Both the position numbers and the translations under genes were made by a program. From Chelativorans sp. Marseille-P2723 (GTDB lineage Bacteria; Pseudomonadota; Alphaproteobacteria; Rhizobiales; Rhizobiaceae), in NCBI RefSeq assembly GCF_902809845.1, contig NZ_CADDWI010000007.1, positions 62,001 to 126,000 of the forward strand: a stretch of DNA of 64,000 bases, given 5' to 3'. Shown here one piece after another: positions 55,473-63,997 of the stretch. Positions within the stretch are counted from its first letter, which is position 1. Each line of letters opens with the position of its first letter. Under the pieces are notes generated by a model. That model was not told the origin of the DNA. It searched no databases and saw only the letters and a list, made by a program, of their open reading frames with translations.

Positions 55473-56382
55473 CAATCTCGTCAGCACTGCCGCACAGGCG
55501 CCGCAATCGGCGGTATCCGCACCGTCCCGCCGCAAGCAGGCTGCATTCCGCCTCTTTCTCAGGAAATATGCCGAGAACAGATCCGCTCTCGTCGGTGTCG
55601 CGCTTGTGCTGCTGCTCGTAGTTGTCGCAGTGGCCGCTCCGCTTCTGACGCCTTTCTCCCCGCGCACCCTCGGTAATGTCCCGCTGCAGCCGCCAAGCCT
55701 CACCCATTTCATGGGTACGGACGATCTTGGCCGTGACGTGTTTGCCCAATTCCTCTATGGCGGGCGCGCATCAGTGCTGGTGGGCGTTGTGGCGGCGACG
55801 ATATCCACCGTCATCGGCGTGCTTCTGGGCGCGGTCTCCGGTTATTGGGGTGGATGGATCGATGACATCATCCAGCGTGTCACCGAAATGTTTTCGATCA
55901 TCCCCCGCTATTTCCTCGCCATGGTGACCGTCGCCATCCTGGGCGCCAATCTCTTCAACGTCATCGTCGTGATCGGCCTTCTGAGCTGGCCGGCGGCCAC
56001 CAAGCTGACGCGCGCAGAATTTGTTACCCTGAAGACGCGCTCCTTTGTCGATGCGGCAAAAATGAACGGCGCCAGCTCCTGGTCCATCGTGTTCAGCGAA
56101 ATCCTGCCCAACGCCATGCCTCCTATCATCGTCCAGACAATCCTCACCATTTCCGTTGCGGTGCTGATGGAAGCGACCTTAAGCTTCCTGGGCCTTGGCG
56201 ATCCGAATCTGGTGAGCTGGGGGCTGATGCTCAACAAGGCACAGAGCTTCCTGACCATCGCACCCTGGATGGCCATCTTCCCGGGGTTGGGCATCTCGCT
56301 GTTCATCCTGGGCCTTAATCTGATGGGTGACGGGCTTAATCAGGCGCTTAACCCGCGCTTACGCCGGGAAGCCAAGGCATAA
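55465..56382 (+). CDS. ABC transporter permease, DppC-like
   Basis: This 305-residue protein has an N-terminal cytoplasmic tail and five to six membrane segments. Its family blocks are 'HFMGTDDLGRDVFAQFLYGGRASVLVGV' and the EAA loop 'KTRSFVDAAKMNGASSWSIVFSEILPNAMPPIIV', in parts. ATG at 55465 overlaps the end of the DppB-like gene by 8 bases, giving translational coupling. The protein ends 18 bases before the first ATPase gene. Confidence 0.92.
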   Translation: MTSNLVSTAAQAPQSAVSAPSRRKQAAFRLFLRKYAENRSALVGVALVLLLVVVAVAAPLLTPFSPRTLGNVPLQPPSLTHFMGTDDLGRDVFAQFLYGGRASVLVGVVAATISTVIGVLLGAVSGYWGGWIDDIIQRVTEMFSIIPRYFLAMVTVAILGANLFNVIVVIGLLSWPAATKLTRAEFVTLKTRSFVDAAKMNGASSWSIVFSEILPNAMPPIIVQTILTISVAVLMEATLSFLGLGDPNLVSWGLMLNKAQSFLTIAPWMAIFPGLGISLFILGLNLMGDGLNQALNPRLRREAKA

Positions 56383-56399
56383 ACAGGAAGGAGCGAGCA

Positions 56400-57422
56400 T
56401 TGACCGGGACTCTCTTGGAGAGCGAGACCGAGGCAACCGTGAAGGCCCGCGACCTTCTGGAAGTCGATCGCCTCGCTGTGCATATCGATACCTACCGCGG
56501 CACCGTGAAAGCGGTGGACGGCGTTTCCTTCCGCATCGGGGAGAAGGAATCCGTCGGCATCGTCGGAGAATCGGGAAGCGGCAAGAGCATGACCGCGCTG
56601 AGCCTGCTGCGCTTCACGCCACCTGGGGCGCGCTTTGCTGAAGGCCGCATCTTGTTCGAAGGGCACGACCTTGTCCGGCTGTCGCAGGAACAGATGCGCT
56701 CGGTTCGCGGCAATCGCATCTCCATGGTTTTTCAGGACCCCATGACCTTCCTTAATCCGCTGATGAAGGTCGGTGACCAGATTGCAGAAGGTCTGGTGAA
56801 ACAGGGCGTCGGCCGCAGGCAGGCTCGGGAGAAGGTCATCGAGGCGCTGCGCCAGGTGCGCATGGCCTCGCCAGAGGATGTGGCCGATCAGTATCCGCAC
56901 CAGCTTTCAGGTGGCATGCGTCAGCGGGCGCTCATTGCGATGGCGATCATCCGTTCGCCAGCGCTGCTCGTGGCCGATGAGCCAACCACCGCACTTGACG
57001 TGACGGTGCAGGCGCAAATCATCAATCTTCTGCGCGAGATCAAGGAGGAGCACGGTCTTTCGCTGCTCCTGATCACTCATGATCTGGGCATCGTCGCCCA
57101 TGTTTGTGACCGCATCTATGTCATGTATGCCGGGCGCATCATGGAGGAGGCCGACGTGTTCTCCCTGTTCCGCGACGGCAAGCATCCTTATACGCGCGGC
57201 CTCATCGCTTCCGTGGCCTATGAAGATCAACCGGGCGGTGCTGTCAGCTTCATCGAGGGCAGCGTGCCCAGCCCCATTAATCCACCGGCCGGTTGCCGCT
57301 TCCAGACCCGTTGTCCGCACGTCATGCCAGTCTGCCGCGAAAAGCAGCCGCCGCGGACACGTATTTCCGATACGCAGGCGGTCTATTGCTGGCTTTACGA
57401 GGAGGAGGGCAGGGATGGCTGA
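56400..57422 (+). CDS. ABC transporter ATP-binding protein, DppD-like
   Basis: This 340-residue ATPase has Walker A 'GIVGESGSGKSMTALSLL', signature 'LSGGMRQRALIAMAI', Walker B 'LLVADEPTTALDVTVQAQI' and switch 'LITHDLGIVAHVCDRI'. A C-terminal oligopeptide-type domain follows, with Cys residues in 'GCRFQTRCPHVMPVC' that could hold an iron-sulfur cluster, as in DppD. The start is TTG at 56400 with AGGAAGGAG upstream. It overlaps the next ATPase by 8 bases. Confidence 0.92.
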   Translation: MTGTLLESETEATVKARDLLEVDRLAVHIDTYRGTVKAVDGVSFRIGEKESVGIVGESGSGKSMTALSLLRFTPPGARFAEGRILFEGHDLVRLSQEQMRSVRGNRISMVFQDPMTFLNPLMKVGDQIAEGLVKQGVGRRQAREKVIEALRQVRMASPEDVADQYPHQLSGGMRQRALIAMAIIRSPALLVADEPTTALDVTVQAQIINLLREIKEEHGLSLLLITHDLGIVAHVCDRIYVMYAGRIMEEADVFSLFRDGKHPYTRGLIASVAYEDQPGGAVSFIEGSVPSPINPPAGCRFQTRCPHVMPVCREKQPPRTRISDTQAVYCWLYEEEGRDG

Positions 57423-58434
57423 CATGACCACGGCTCCCGACATTCTGAGCGTCGAGAATGTCAGCCGGCATTTCACCCTCAGTAGCGGCCTTGCCTCCCT
57501 GCTGACGGGCGAACAGCGCGTATTGCATGCGGTCGACGGCGTGTCCTTCAGCATCCGCGCGGGGGAGACCTTCGCAATCGCGGGAGAAAGCGGCTGCGGC
57601 AAGTCAACGCTCGCGCGGCTCATCTGCCGCCTCGATTTGCCAACGGGTGGCGCTATCCGCTTCCTGGGCGAAGACACGGCAAAGCTCGATCGAGAGGGGA
57701 TCAAGCGGCTTTATCGGAATGTGCAGATGGTCTTTCAGGACCCTATGGCTTCGCTCAATCCGCGCAAGTCGATCCACAGCATCCTGTCCCGCCCCCTTGC
57801 CATACAGGAGGGGCTGTCGGGCGCCGAACTGAACCAGCGCGTCCTGAACCTGCTCGAAGACGTGGACCTCAATCCGGCCGCCGAATATGCGCAGCGCTAC
57901 CCTCACGAACTGAGCGGCGGTGAGAAACAGCGCGTTGTGATCGCACGTGCCGTGGCGCTGCGCCCCAAGCTCGTCGTTGCGGACGAGCCCGTCACCTCCC
58001 TTGACATGTCGATCCGTGGCAAGATCCTTAATCTGATGCGTGAGCTGCAGGAAAAATATGGGCTCGCTTACATGCTGATCACGCATGATCTGCGGGTCCT
58101 CAGGATCATGTCTTCGCGCGCAGCGGTGATGTATCTGGGGCAGGTGATGGAGATGGCGCCCACCAAGGCGCTCTTCGGCAATTCCTATCATCCCTATACA
58201 AAGGCGCTCTTTGCCGCGGAGATGGTACCGGATCCGGCTTCGGCACACCGCACCCGGGGCGAACTCCTACAAGGAGAGGTGACTTCCGCCGTGAATCCGC
58301 CTTCCGCCTGCCGCTTCCGCCAGCGTTGTCCGTTCCGGAAGGCCCGCTGTGATGCGGAGGCACCGGTTCTAGAGCAAGCCGGGGAGGAACACTGGGTCGC
58401 CTGCCATTTCTGGCGCGAAATAAGCGCGAACTAG
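57415..58434 (+). CDS. ABC transporter ATP-binding protein, DppF-like
   Basis: This 339-residue ATPase has Walker A 'AIAGESGCGKSTLARLI', signature 'LSGGEKQRVVIARAV', Walker B 'LVVADEPVTSLDMSIRGKI' and a C-terminal Cys block 'ACRFRQRCPFRKARC'. It pairs with the DppD-like subunit. ATG at 57415 lies inside the end of the preceding gene, with GGAGGAGGGCAGGG upstream. It is the last gene of the importer operon; no clear terminator follows. Confidence 0.92.
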   Translation: MADMTTAPDILSVENVSRHFTLSSGLASLLTGEQRVLHAVDGVSFSIRAGETFAIAGESGCGKSTLARLICRLDLPTGGAIRFLGEDTAKLDREGIKRLYRNVQMVFQDPMASLNPRKSIHSILSRPLAIQEGLSGAELNQRVLNLLEDVDLNPAAEYAQRYPHELSGGEKQRVVIARAVALRPKLVVADEPVTSLDMSIRGKILNLMRELQEKYGLAYMLITHDLRVLRIMSSRAAVMYLGQVMEMAPTKALFGNSYHPYTKALFAAEMVPDPASAHRTRGELLQGEVTSAVNPPSACRFRQRCPFRKARCDAEAPVLEQAGEEHWVACHFWREISAN

Positions 58435-58810
58435 CTGCATGGGAAGTGCCGCCTTCCGGAAGAGCGTTCTTTAGGTGGTTGGTCCACTGCGCTCTCCATT
58501 AGTGGAACAATGACGAAAGATAGGATTTTAGATCCTAACAGATTGAGAAAATAAACTAGATCGGTTGATATATCTTGCGCGTTGAAGCTGCGGGAGAGTA
58601 CCAAGCAGTGACGCCGCTAATCAGATACTGCCCGTCTCTTTCTACGCCCGCGCTGATAGGGGACCTGCCACCGGTTTGATCGGCAAGTGCTTCCTTCGGC
58701 ACCTGTTTTGGAAGACCGGTTATTTCTCGATGGAAACCATCTTCGAAGGTCATCCTCTTCTGCTGACGGGATGATGCATTAGTGGCAGACGCAGGGGTAA
58801 GGAGGCTGCA
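58435..58810. other. 376-base gap, nothing recognised
   Basis: This gap lies between the importer operon and the PLP enzyme gene. A minor GGAT/ATCC inverted repeat near 58524-58536 is the only structure. No GTCGAC operator is present, which suggests the PLP enzyme gene is outside the regulon. Confidence 0.5.
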
Positions 58811-59782
58811 ATGCATACGGCGCCGACAAGCGCGATGACGCTCCCCACCTATAACGATGTTCTGGCCGCACATGAGAGAATCGGTCCGTATATTCACCGC
58901 ACGCCCGTGCTGACCTCCACCTTCATGAATGAGCGGACAGGCGCAGATCTGTACTTCAAATGCGAGAACTTCCAGAAAGCCGGAGCCTTCAAGGCGCGTG
59001 GCGCAGTGAACGCGGTCTTTTCGCTTCCAGAGGCGGCAGCCGCAAAGGGGGTTGCAACCCATTCTTCCGGCAATCACGCACTTTCCCTTTGCTATGCCGC
59101 TGCGCGCCGGGGCATCCCGGCGAGGGTTGTCATGCCCGCAACGGCGCCTTCTGCCAAGAAGGCGGCGGTTCTTTCCTATGGCGGGCAAATTGTGGAATGT
59201 GCACCCTCAATGGCCGCGCGGGAAGCCGCAGCCGCCCGCATTATCGATGAGACGGACGCCGATCTTGTCCATCCCTACGACGATCCGCGGGTAATAGCCG
59301 GCCAGGCCACCGCGGCCAGGGAACTGGCCGAGGACATCGCTGATCTCGACGCCTTCATCGCGCCAATCAGCGGTGGCGGCCTTATTTCCGGCTGCTGCCT
59401 TGCACTGTCGGCGCTTTCGCCGATGACCGCTATCTATGCTGCGGAACCTGATAATGCCGCCGACGCCCATGAATCATTGAAGGTCGGCCGTATCGTGCGG
59501 AAGGAGGCGGGCGAAACGGTTGCTGACGGGCTGAAGGCGTGTCTCAGCGAACGCACCTGGCATTTCGTTTCCCGGCATGTGGCGGACATCCTCACTGTGA
59601 CGGAAGCTGAAATCATAGAAGCAATGCGGCTCGTCTGGGGACGCATGAAGATTGTTATCGAGCCATCGAGCGCGGTGCCGGTCGCGGCCCTGTTGAAGAA
59701 TCCCTCCATCTTTGCGGGAAAAAGGGTCGGCATCCTGATCAGCGGAGGCAATGTGGACCTCGACCGGCTGCCCTGGCAGTAA
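58811..59782 (+). CDS. PLP-dependent threonine/serine dehydratase-like enzyme
   Basis: This 323-residue fold-type II PLP enzyme has the Schiff-base Lys in 'KCENFQKAGAFKARGAVNAV' (normally 'fqktGSFKiRGA'). The Asn loop is 'ATHSSGNHALSLCYAA' and the Gly-rich phosphate loop 'ISGGGLISG'. It ends with 'ILISGGNVDL'. Ala replaces the usual Ser before Phe-Lys (GAFK), as in some serine racemase, hydroxyaspartate ammonia-lyase and ectoine-utilisation dehydratases. The regulatory ACT domain of biosynthetic IlvA is absent. TAAGGAGG precedes the ATG. It is convergent with hmuV, 15 bases away. Confidence 0.87.
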   Translation: MHTAPTSAMTLPTYNDVLAAHERIGPYIHRTPVLTSTFMNERTGADLYFKCENFQKAGAFKARGAVNAVFSLPEAAAAKGVATHSSGNHALSLCYAAARRGIPARVVMPATAPSAKKAAVLSYGGQIVECAPSMAAREAAAARIIDETDADLVHPYDDPRVIAGQATAARELAEDIADLDAFIAPISGGGLISGCCLALSALSPMTAIYAAEPDNAADAHESLKVGRIVRKEAGETVADGLKACLSERTWHFVSRHVADILTVTEAEIIEAMRLVWGRMKIVIEPSSAVPVAALLKNPSIFAGKRVGILISGGNVDLDRLPWQ

Positions 59783-59797
59783 CCTCATCGGCCGGGA

Positions 59798-60595
59798 TCA
59801 CGGAGCACCAGAGCATGCCGTCTGGGGCAGCACGAAAGGCACCATGCCGCCTGGCAGGGCATTCACCTTCAAAGCGCATTGAAACACGCGGGCGAGGATA
59901 TCATCCTTCAACACCTCGGCCCGCGCGCCGCTTGCCGCGAGCCGGCCGCCGCTCATCACGATCACATGATCAGCGAACATGGCCGTCAGATTCAGATCGT
60001 GCAGGATCGCCACGACGCCGCCTCCATTGCGAGCGAAATCTTGGGCGATTTCCATGATGACGAGCTGGTGCCTGATATCGAGGCTGGAGACTGGCTCATC
60101 CAGAAGGAGGTATCGTGGCACACCCTCCTCGACAGGCTGCCAGACCTGGCAAAGGACGCGGGCAAGCTGTACGCGCTGCTGCTCGCCGCCTGAAAGCTCC
60201 TGGTAGAAGCGGCCTGCGTAGCCGGCAAGGTCCACCCGCTCCAGCGCAAGTTCGGGCAGGCGCTCGCTTTGTGCTGCCCCGCCCGGTCGGCCGTCCAGAA
60301 TGCCAAGTCGCACGATCTCACGCACGGTAAAGGGGAAGGCGAGGCTCGTTGCCTGCGGCAGCACGGCACGCATGGCGGAAAGTTGCCCGAGCTTTGTTCC
60401 CGCGATCTCGTTTCCGTTCATGCGGATACTTCCCGCATAGGGGATCTCGCCCGAAAGCGCCCTCATCAGTGTCGTCTTGCCGGAGCCGTTCGGGCCAATG
60501 ATGACCGTTACCTCTCCGGCCCGGGCCTTCAGGCTGACTTCCGAGACGATGGGCTTTACACCGATCGCGACGGAAAGCCCCGAAGCTTCAATCAT
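59798..60595 (-). CDS. hmuV: haem ABC transporter ATP-binding protein HmuV
   Basis: This 265-residue ATPase has Walker A 'VIIGPNGSGKTTLMRAL', signature 'LSGGEQQRVQLARVL', Walker B 'YLLLDEPVSSLDIRHQ' and switch 'AILHDLNLTAMFADHV'. It powers haem import through HmuU at the inner membrane. GAGG lies five bases upstream of the ATG, and the gap to hmuU is 7 bases. It is the last gene of hmuPSTUV. Confidence 0.93.
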   Translation of the reverse strand: MIEASGLSVAIGVKPIVSEVSLKARAGEVTVIIGPNGSGKTTLMRALSGEIPYAGSIRMNGNEIAGTKLGQLSAMRAVLPQATSLAFPFTVREIVRLGILDGRPGGAAQSERLPELALERVDLAGYAGRFYQELSGGEQQRVQLARVLCQVWQPVEEGVPRYLLLDEPVSSLDIRHQLVIMEIAQDFARNGGGVVAILHDLNLTAMFADHVIVMSGGRLAASGARAEVLKDDILARVFQCALKVNALPGGMVPFVLPQTACSGAP

Positions 60596-60602
60596 GGCTG
60601 CC

Positions 60603-61703
60603 TCACAGGTCGACTATTCCACGGATCCGCAGGAGCATCCAAAGGAAGAATGGTGCGCCTACGGCGGCCGTCACAATGCCGATGGGTAGCTCTGCCGGCG
60701 CCACCACCGTACGCGCAGCCGTGTCTGCCAATAGCAGGAGCACCGCACCAAGCAGTGCTGACGCGGGCAGGAGATAGCGGTGATCAGGCCCGATGAGCAG
60801 CCGCAGAAGGTGCGGAGCGACGATGCCCACGAAGCCGATGCCGCCGCTAACAGCCACCACCGCGCCGGTGGCCGCGGCCACCGCTATGATGGCGACATGT
60901 TTGAAGCGCTGCACCGAGACGCCCAGATGGCCCGCAACAGCTTCCCCCAGCGCCAGCGCGTTAAGCCCCTTGGCGAGGAAAGGAGCGGCACACAAAGCGG
61001 CGGCGACGGTGGGCCCGATCGCACCGAGCTTCACCCAGGTTGCTCCAGCAAGGGAGCCCAGCCCCCAGAAGGTGAGTTCACGCAATTGCTGGTCATCGGC
61101 GATGAAGATCAGAAGCCCGGTAAAGGCCCCGGCCATGGCTGCGATGGCTATTCCCGCAAGAAGCATGGTCGCAACGGAGGTGCGGCCCTTGCGCGTTGCC
61201 AGCCGGTAGAGTGTTGCCGTGGTGGCGAGTGCGCCGGCAAAGGCTGCGAGCGGCAGGGCATAAGAGCCCAGCGGTTCGATGAATGGCGCAAGGAACGTGT
61301 CTCCAAGGACGATGATGGTAACCGCGCCGAGCGCGGCACCGGAGGAAACTCCGACTACGCCCGGATCTGCCAGCGGGTTGCGGAACAGACCTTGCATGAC
61401 CGCGCCGGAAAGAGCGAGCGAGGCTCCGACCAGAGCACCCATTGCGACGCGTGGGAGCCTGATGTCGTAAATGATGATCGTATCCGTCGCTGCAAGCGCC
61501 TCGCCGGCGAAGATGCTGCGCAGAAGCGCCACAAGGGAAGCATCCGACGCGCCGGCTGAAAGGCTGAAGAGGAAGGCGACCGGCAGCATAAGGAGGAGGA
61601 CGGCGATCACGAGCCGGGCGCGGATGGATCGATCTCCCTCCGTCCGTGCCTGACGATGGAAGGAAGAGAAAATTCTGCCACCCCTTTCCATGCAAGACAC
61701 CAT
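60603..61703 (-). CDS. hmuU: haem ABC transporter permease HmuU
   Basis: This 366-residue member of the FecCD/BtuC family has about ten hydrophobic segments. Its family blocks are 'LPRVAMGALVGASLALSGAVMQGLFRNPLADPGVVGVSSGAALGA' (in parts), 'AVAVSGGIGFVGIVAPHLLRLLIGPDHR' (in parts) and a Pro-rich end. I chose ATG at 61703, with AGGAAAA upstream; a GTG at 61721 overlaps the hmuT stop and is the alternative. It forms the channel with HmuV. Confidence 0.92.
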   Translation of the reverse strand: MVSCMERGGRIFSSFHRQARTEGDRSIRARLVIAVLLLMLPVAFLFSLSAGASDASLVALLRSIFAGEALAATDTIIIYDIRLPRVAMGALVGASLALSGAVMQGLFRNPLADPGVVGVSSGAALGAVTIIVLGDTFLAPFIEPLGSYALPLAAFAGALATTATLYRLATRKGRTSVATMLLAGIAIAAMAGAFTGLLIFIADDQQLRELTFWGLGSLAGATWVKLGAIGPTVAAALCAAPFLAKGLNALALGEAVAGHLGVSVQRFKHVAIIAVAAATGAVVAVSGGIGFVGIVAPHLLRLLIGPDHRYLLPASALLGAVLLLLADTAARTVVAPAELPIGIVTAAVGAPFFLWMLLRIRGIVDL

Positions 61704-61720
61704 CTCGGCTTTTCCTGACA

Positions 61721-62611
61721 CTAGCGTGCGGCCTTCCTGCCATAGAATGCGGTGGAAAGGTCCCGAATGGCGGAAGGGGTGCGGGGGCCGAAGCCAAGGA
61801 GATAGGCACCGTCCATAGTCACGAAACGACGTTCCTGCCCCGCAGGAGTCGCAGCGATGGCCGGATGGGAGAGAAGCTCGTCCTTTGCTATGTTAAGGTT
61901 CTCGCTTCGGTTCATCATCAGGATTACGTCCGGCTGTGCTTCGATCAGCGCTTCCTCGGTTAGCTGTTTGTAGCCTTGGAAGCCTTCGACCGCATTCACC
62001 GCGCCCGCCATCCGGATGATCCCGTCTGCCGCGGTGCCGCTGCCGGAAGCAAGCACCCTCCCGCCCTGCAGCGAGAGGATGAAGAGGACGCGCACGCGTT
62101 CTGAAATATCAGCGGTGGCGCTTTCCGCCGCCTTGATATCCGCATCGACTGTCCGCGCAAGAGCAGCGGCCTCCTCCGGTATACCGAGGGCGGCGCCTAC
62201 GGCCTCTATCTTTTTGACTATGCCGTTTCTGTCATATGTCTCCGGCACCAATCTGAGGGGAACGCGCGCCTTCCGGAGTACCTCCAGTGCTTCTGGCGGC
62301 CCGCTTCCTTCCAGCGCGATGATGCCCGTTGGATTCATCGAGAGCACACCTTCCGGCGAGAGCTGGCGCATATAGCCTACATCCGGCAGTTCCAATGCAT
62401 CGTCTGGATAAATGCTTGTGCTATCGCGAGCGACCAGACTGTCCTGCTTGCCGAGCGCATAGACGATTTCGGTGATCGAGCCGCCGATCGTCACCAGCCG
62501 TGAGGTGTCGGTAATCGTCGTGTCCTCCGCCAGGGCGAAGGACGGAGCGAAGAGCGCCACTGCCAAGAGGCCAGCGCCGCTCTTACGCAGGAAAGGGAAG
62601 GGCAGCCTCAC
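61721..62611 (-). CDS. hmuT: haem ABC transporter substrate-binding protein HmuT
   Basis: This 296-residue periplasmic protein has a signal peptide (about 1-29; LRKSGAGLLAVALFAPSFALA). It has the BtuF/FhuD-type fold, with 'RLVTIGGSITEIVYALGKQDSLVARDSTSIYPDDALELPDVGYMRQLSPEGVLSM' in parts. The conserved haem-ligand Tyr region is 'DVGYMRQLSPEG'. The start is GTG at 62611 with AGGAG upstream, 11 bases after hmuS. It delivers haem to HmuUV. Confidence 0.92.
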   Translation of the reverse strand: MRLPFPFLRKSGAGLLAVALFAPSFALAEDTTITDTSRLVTIGGSITEIVYALGKQDSLVARDSTSIYPDDALELPDVGYMRQLSPEGVLSMNPTGIIALEGSGPPEALEVLRKARVPLRLVPETYDRNGIVKKIEAVGAALGIPEEAAALARTVDADIKAAESATADISERVRVLFILSLQGGRVLASGSGTAADGIIRMAGAVNAVEGFQGYKQLTEEALIEAQPDVILMMNRSENLNIAKDELLSHPAIAATPAGQERRFVTMDGAYLLGFGPRTPSAIRDLSTAFYGRKAAR

Positions 62612-62621
62612 AGGGGCGCTC

Positions 62622-63680
62622 CTATGCTGCCGATTTCTGGCTGAGGCGCGGCAGGTTTTCCACCAGCATGCGCCACTGAGGCCGCTCCTCCTCGCCCTCC
62701 TGGCGCTGCCCGAAGAATTGTATGATGAGGTTCCCGGTCGCGTCATAGGCTTCGACGGAGGTGACATGGCCTTCGCTATTAGGCTTGCGCACGGCCCAGG
62801 CTTCACTGATGTGGTCGAGGCGCAGATGCAGATGGAAGGTCGGGTCCATCACATTAAGCCAAGGCCCCATCGGCCGGATGTGGGCGATTAAGCCGGTGTG
62901 GATCTGTATGCAGCCCCTGTTTCCAACAAAACACATGATGGGCAATGCCTCATTGGCGCTGAGGCGCATCAAGGCTGCCACCGATCCGGTGTCGAGCGGC
63001 CAGGCAAAATCTTCGCCGACGAGCCGTACTGCCTGATGTCGCGACAGGTTCAGCTTGCGCAAAATGCCAACGAACTGGTGCACGTCCGTCATCCGGCTCC
63101 ACCGGTCGCGAAGCTCATTGAGATCCGCCGCTGGCTTCTCCGCTTCGTCGCTGTCATCCCCTGCTTGCGTGATTTGAAGCGCTTGCGATTGATCCTCCGA
63201 CAACAGTTTATCTACAAGTCTGCGGTAGGCTTTTAGGTCGGAGTTAGGCCGCAGATGAATCTTGTGCACAGCTTCGCCGGATGCGTCGAAAAACTGAAGG
63301 CTGCGGCGGACCTCACCGTCGTCCCGCTTCTCTACCGCGAAGCCATGGCGCCATAGTGCCGGAAAGATGCGCAGGTCGATCTGCGCGCCCAGCATCAGCG
63401 CGTGCTGCTTGCCCGTGATAGGCTTGTCATAGACGCCGATTTTCTCGTGGACAGCACTTTCGTTGCGGGTGAGCGCCATGACTTCGCCAATCGCCTCCAT
63501 GCCCAAGAGCAGGTCGTTGACGCGCGGTTCGATCCGCGTCACCGTTTCCCCGCAATAGGCGGCGAGCAATTCAGCTTCGGAAATCCCCATTTGATGCGCA
63601 AGATCGCGCTCACGCATTTTCGGGTTATCCGCTCGTGCCTTTCTAATGGCTGCGGTCTCCGGCCTTTCGGTCTTATCCAT
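62622..63680 (-). CDS. hmuS: haem-degrading/haem-trafficking factor HmuS
   Basis: This 352-residue cytoplasmic protein is of the HemS/HmuS/ChuX family, with two related halves. 'KMRERDLAHQMGISEAELLAA' starts the first half. 'PIMCFVGNRGCIQIHTGLIAHIRPMGPWLNVMDPTFHLHLRLDHI', in parts, is the most conserved block of the second half and carries the haem-ligand His region. It accepts imported haem and, in relatives, opens the ring or passes haem on. AAGGGGG precedes the ATG. The gap to the hmuP stop is 11 bases. Confidence 0.93.
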   Translation of the reverse strand: MDKTERPETAAIRKARADNPKMRERDLAHQMGISEAELLAAYCGETVTRIEPRVNDLLLGMEAIGEVMALTRNESAVHEKIGVYDKPITGKQHALMLGAQIDLRIFPALWRHGFAVEKRDDGEVRRSLQFFDASGEAVHKIHLRPNSDLKAYRRLVDKLLSEDQSQALQITQAGDDSDEAEKPAADLNELRDRWSRMTDVHQFVGILRKLNLSRHQAVRLVGEDFAWPLDTGSVAALMRLSANEALPIMCFVGNRGCIQIHTGLIAHIRPMGPWLNVMDPTFHLHLRLDHISEAWAVRKPNSEGHVTSVEAYDATGNLIIQFFGQRQEGEEERPQWRMLVENLPRLSQKSAA

Positions 63681-63691
63681 TCACTTCCCCC

Positions 63692-63877
63692 TTACTTATT
63701 CAGAATGAGCTTGCCCTGACGCGTGATCTTCAGGCGATAAAGAGAACCGGCATGTTCAATGGCGATCTCCGTCGCGCCCGAAAAAAGCTCCCGGCTCGAA
63801 TAGGTCCTGACCAGCGGCAACGGGCGGAGGGTGGTAGAGCCACGCTCCTGGCTCTTGGAAGAATCGTTATACGGCAT
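63692..63877 (-). CDS. hmuP: haemin uptake protein HmuP/HemP
   Basis: This 61-residue protein ends with the HemP signature 'RTYSSRELFSGATEIAIEHAGSLYRLKITRQGKLILNK', read in parts. HmuP is a small activator needed for haem-receptor and transporter expression in Bradyrhizobium and Sinorhizobium. The ATG at 63877 gives the usual length; the frame is open for another 21 codons but that part is not family-like. It is first in the hmuPSTUV operon. Confidence 0.88.
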   Translation of the reverse strand: MPYNDSSKSQERGSTTLRPLPLVRTYSSRELFSGATEIAIEHAGSLYRLKITRQGKLILNK

Positions 63878-63982
63878 GCTGCAATGCTCGCGGCTATTCA
63901 CGGAACAATGCCTTTCTGGCTGTTCGCGCCGGGCTTGCAATGCTGGCTGGGCGCCGTAATCAAGTGCGATTGCTGTTTATGT

Positions 63983-63997
63983 TGACAGTCAGTATCA
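63983..63997. promoter_or_regulatory. candidate iron-responsive (RirA) operator
   Basis: TGACAGTCAGTATCA fits TGA-N9-TCA, the IRO-box pattern bound by RirA in rhizobia, about 105 bases upstream of hmuP. A TTGACA hexamer overlaps it and may belong to a rightward gene beyond the window. The pattern has only six fixed bases, so the position next to haem genes is the main support. Confidence 0.4.
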
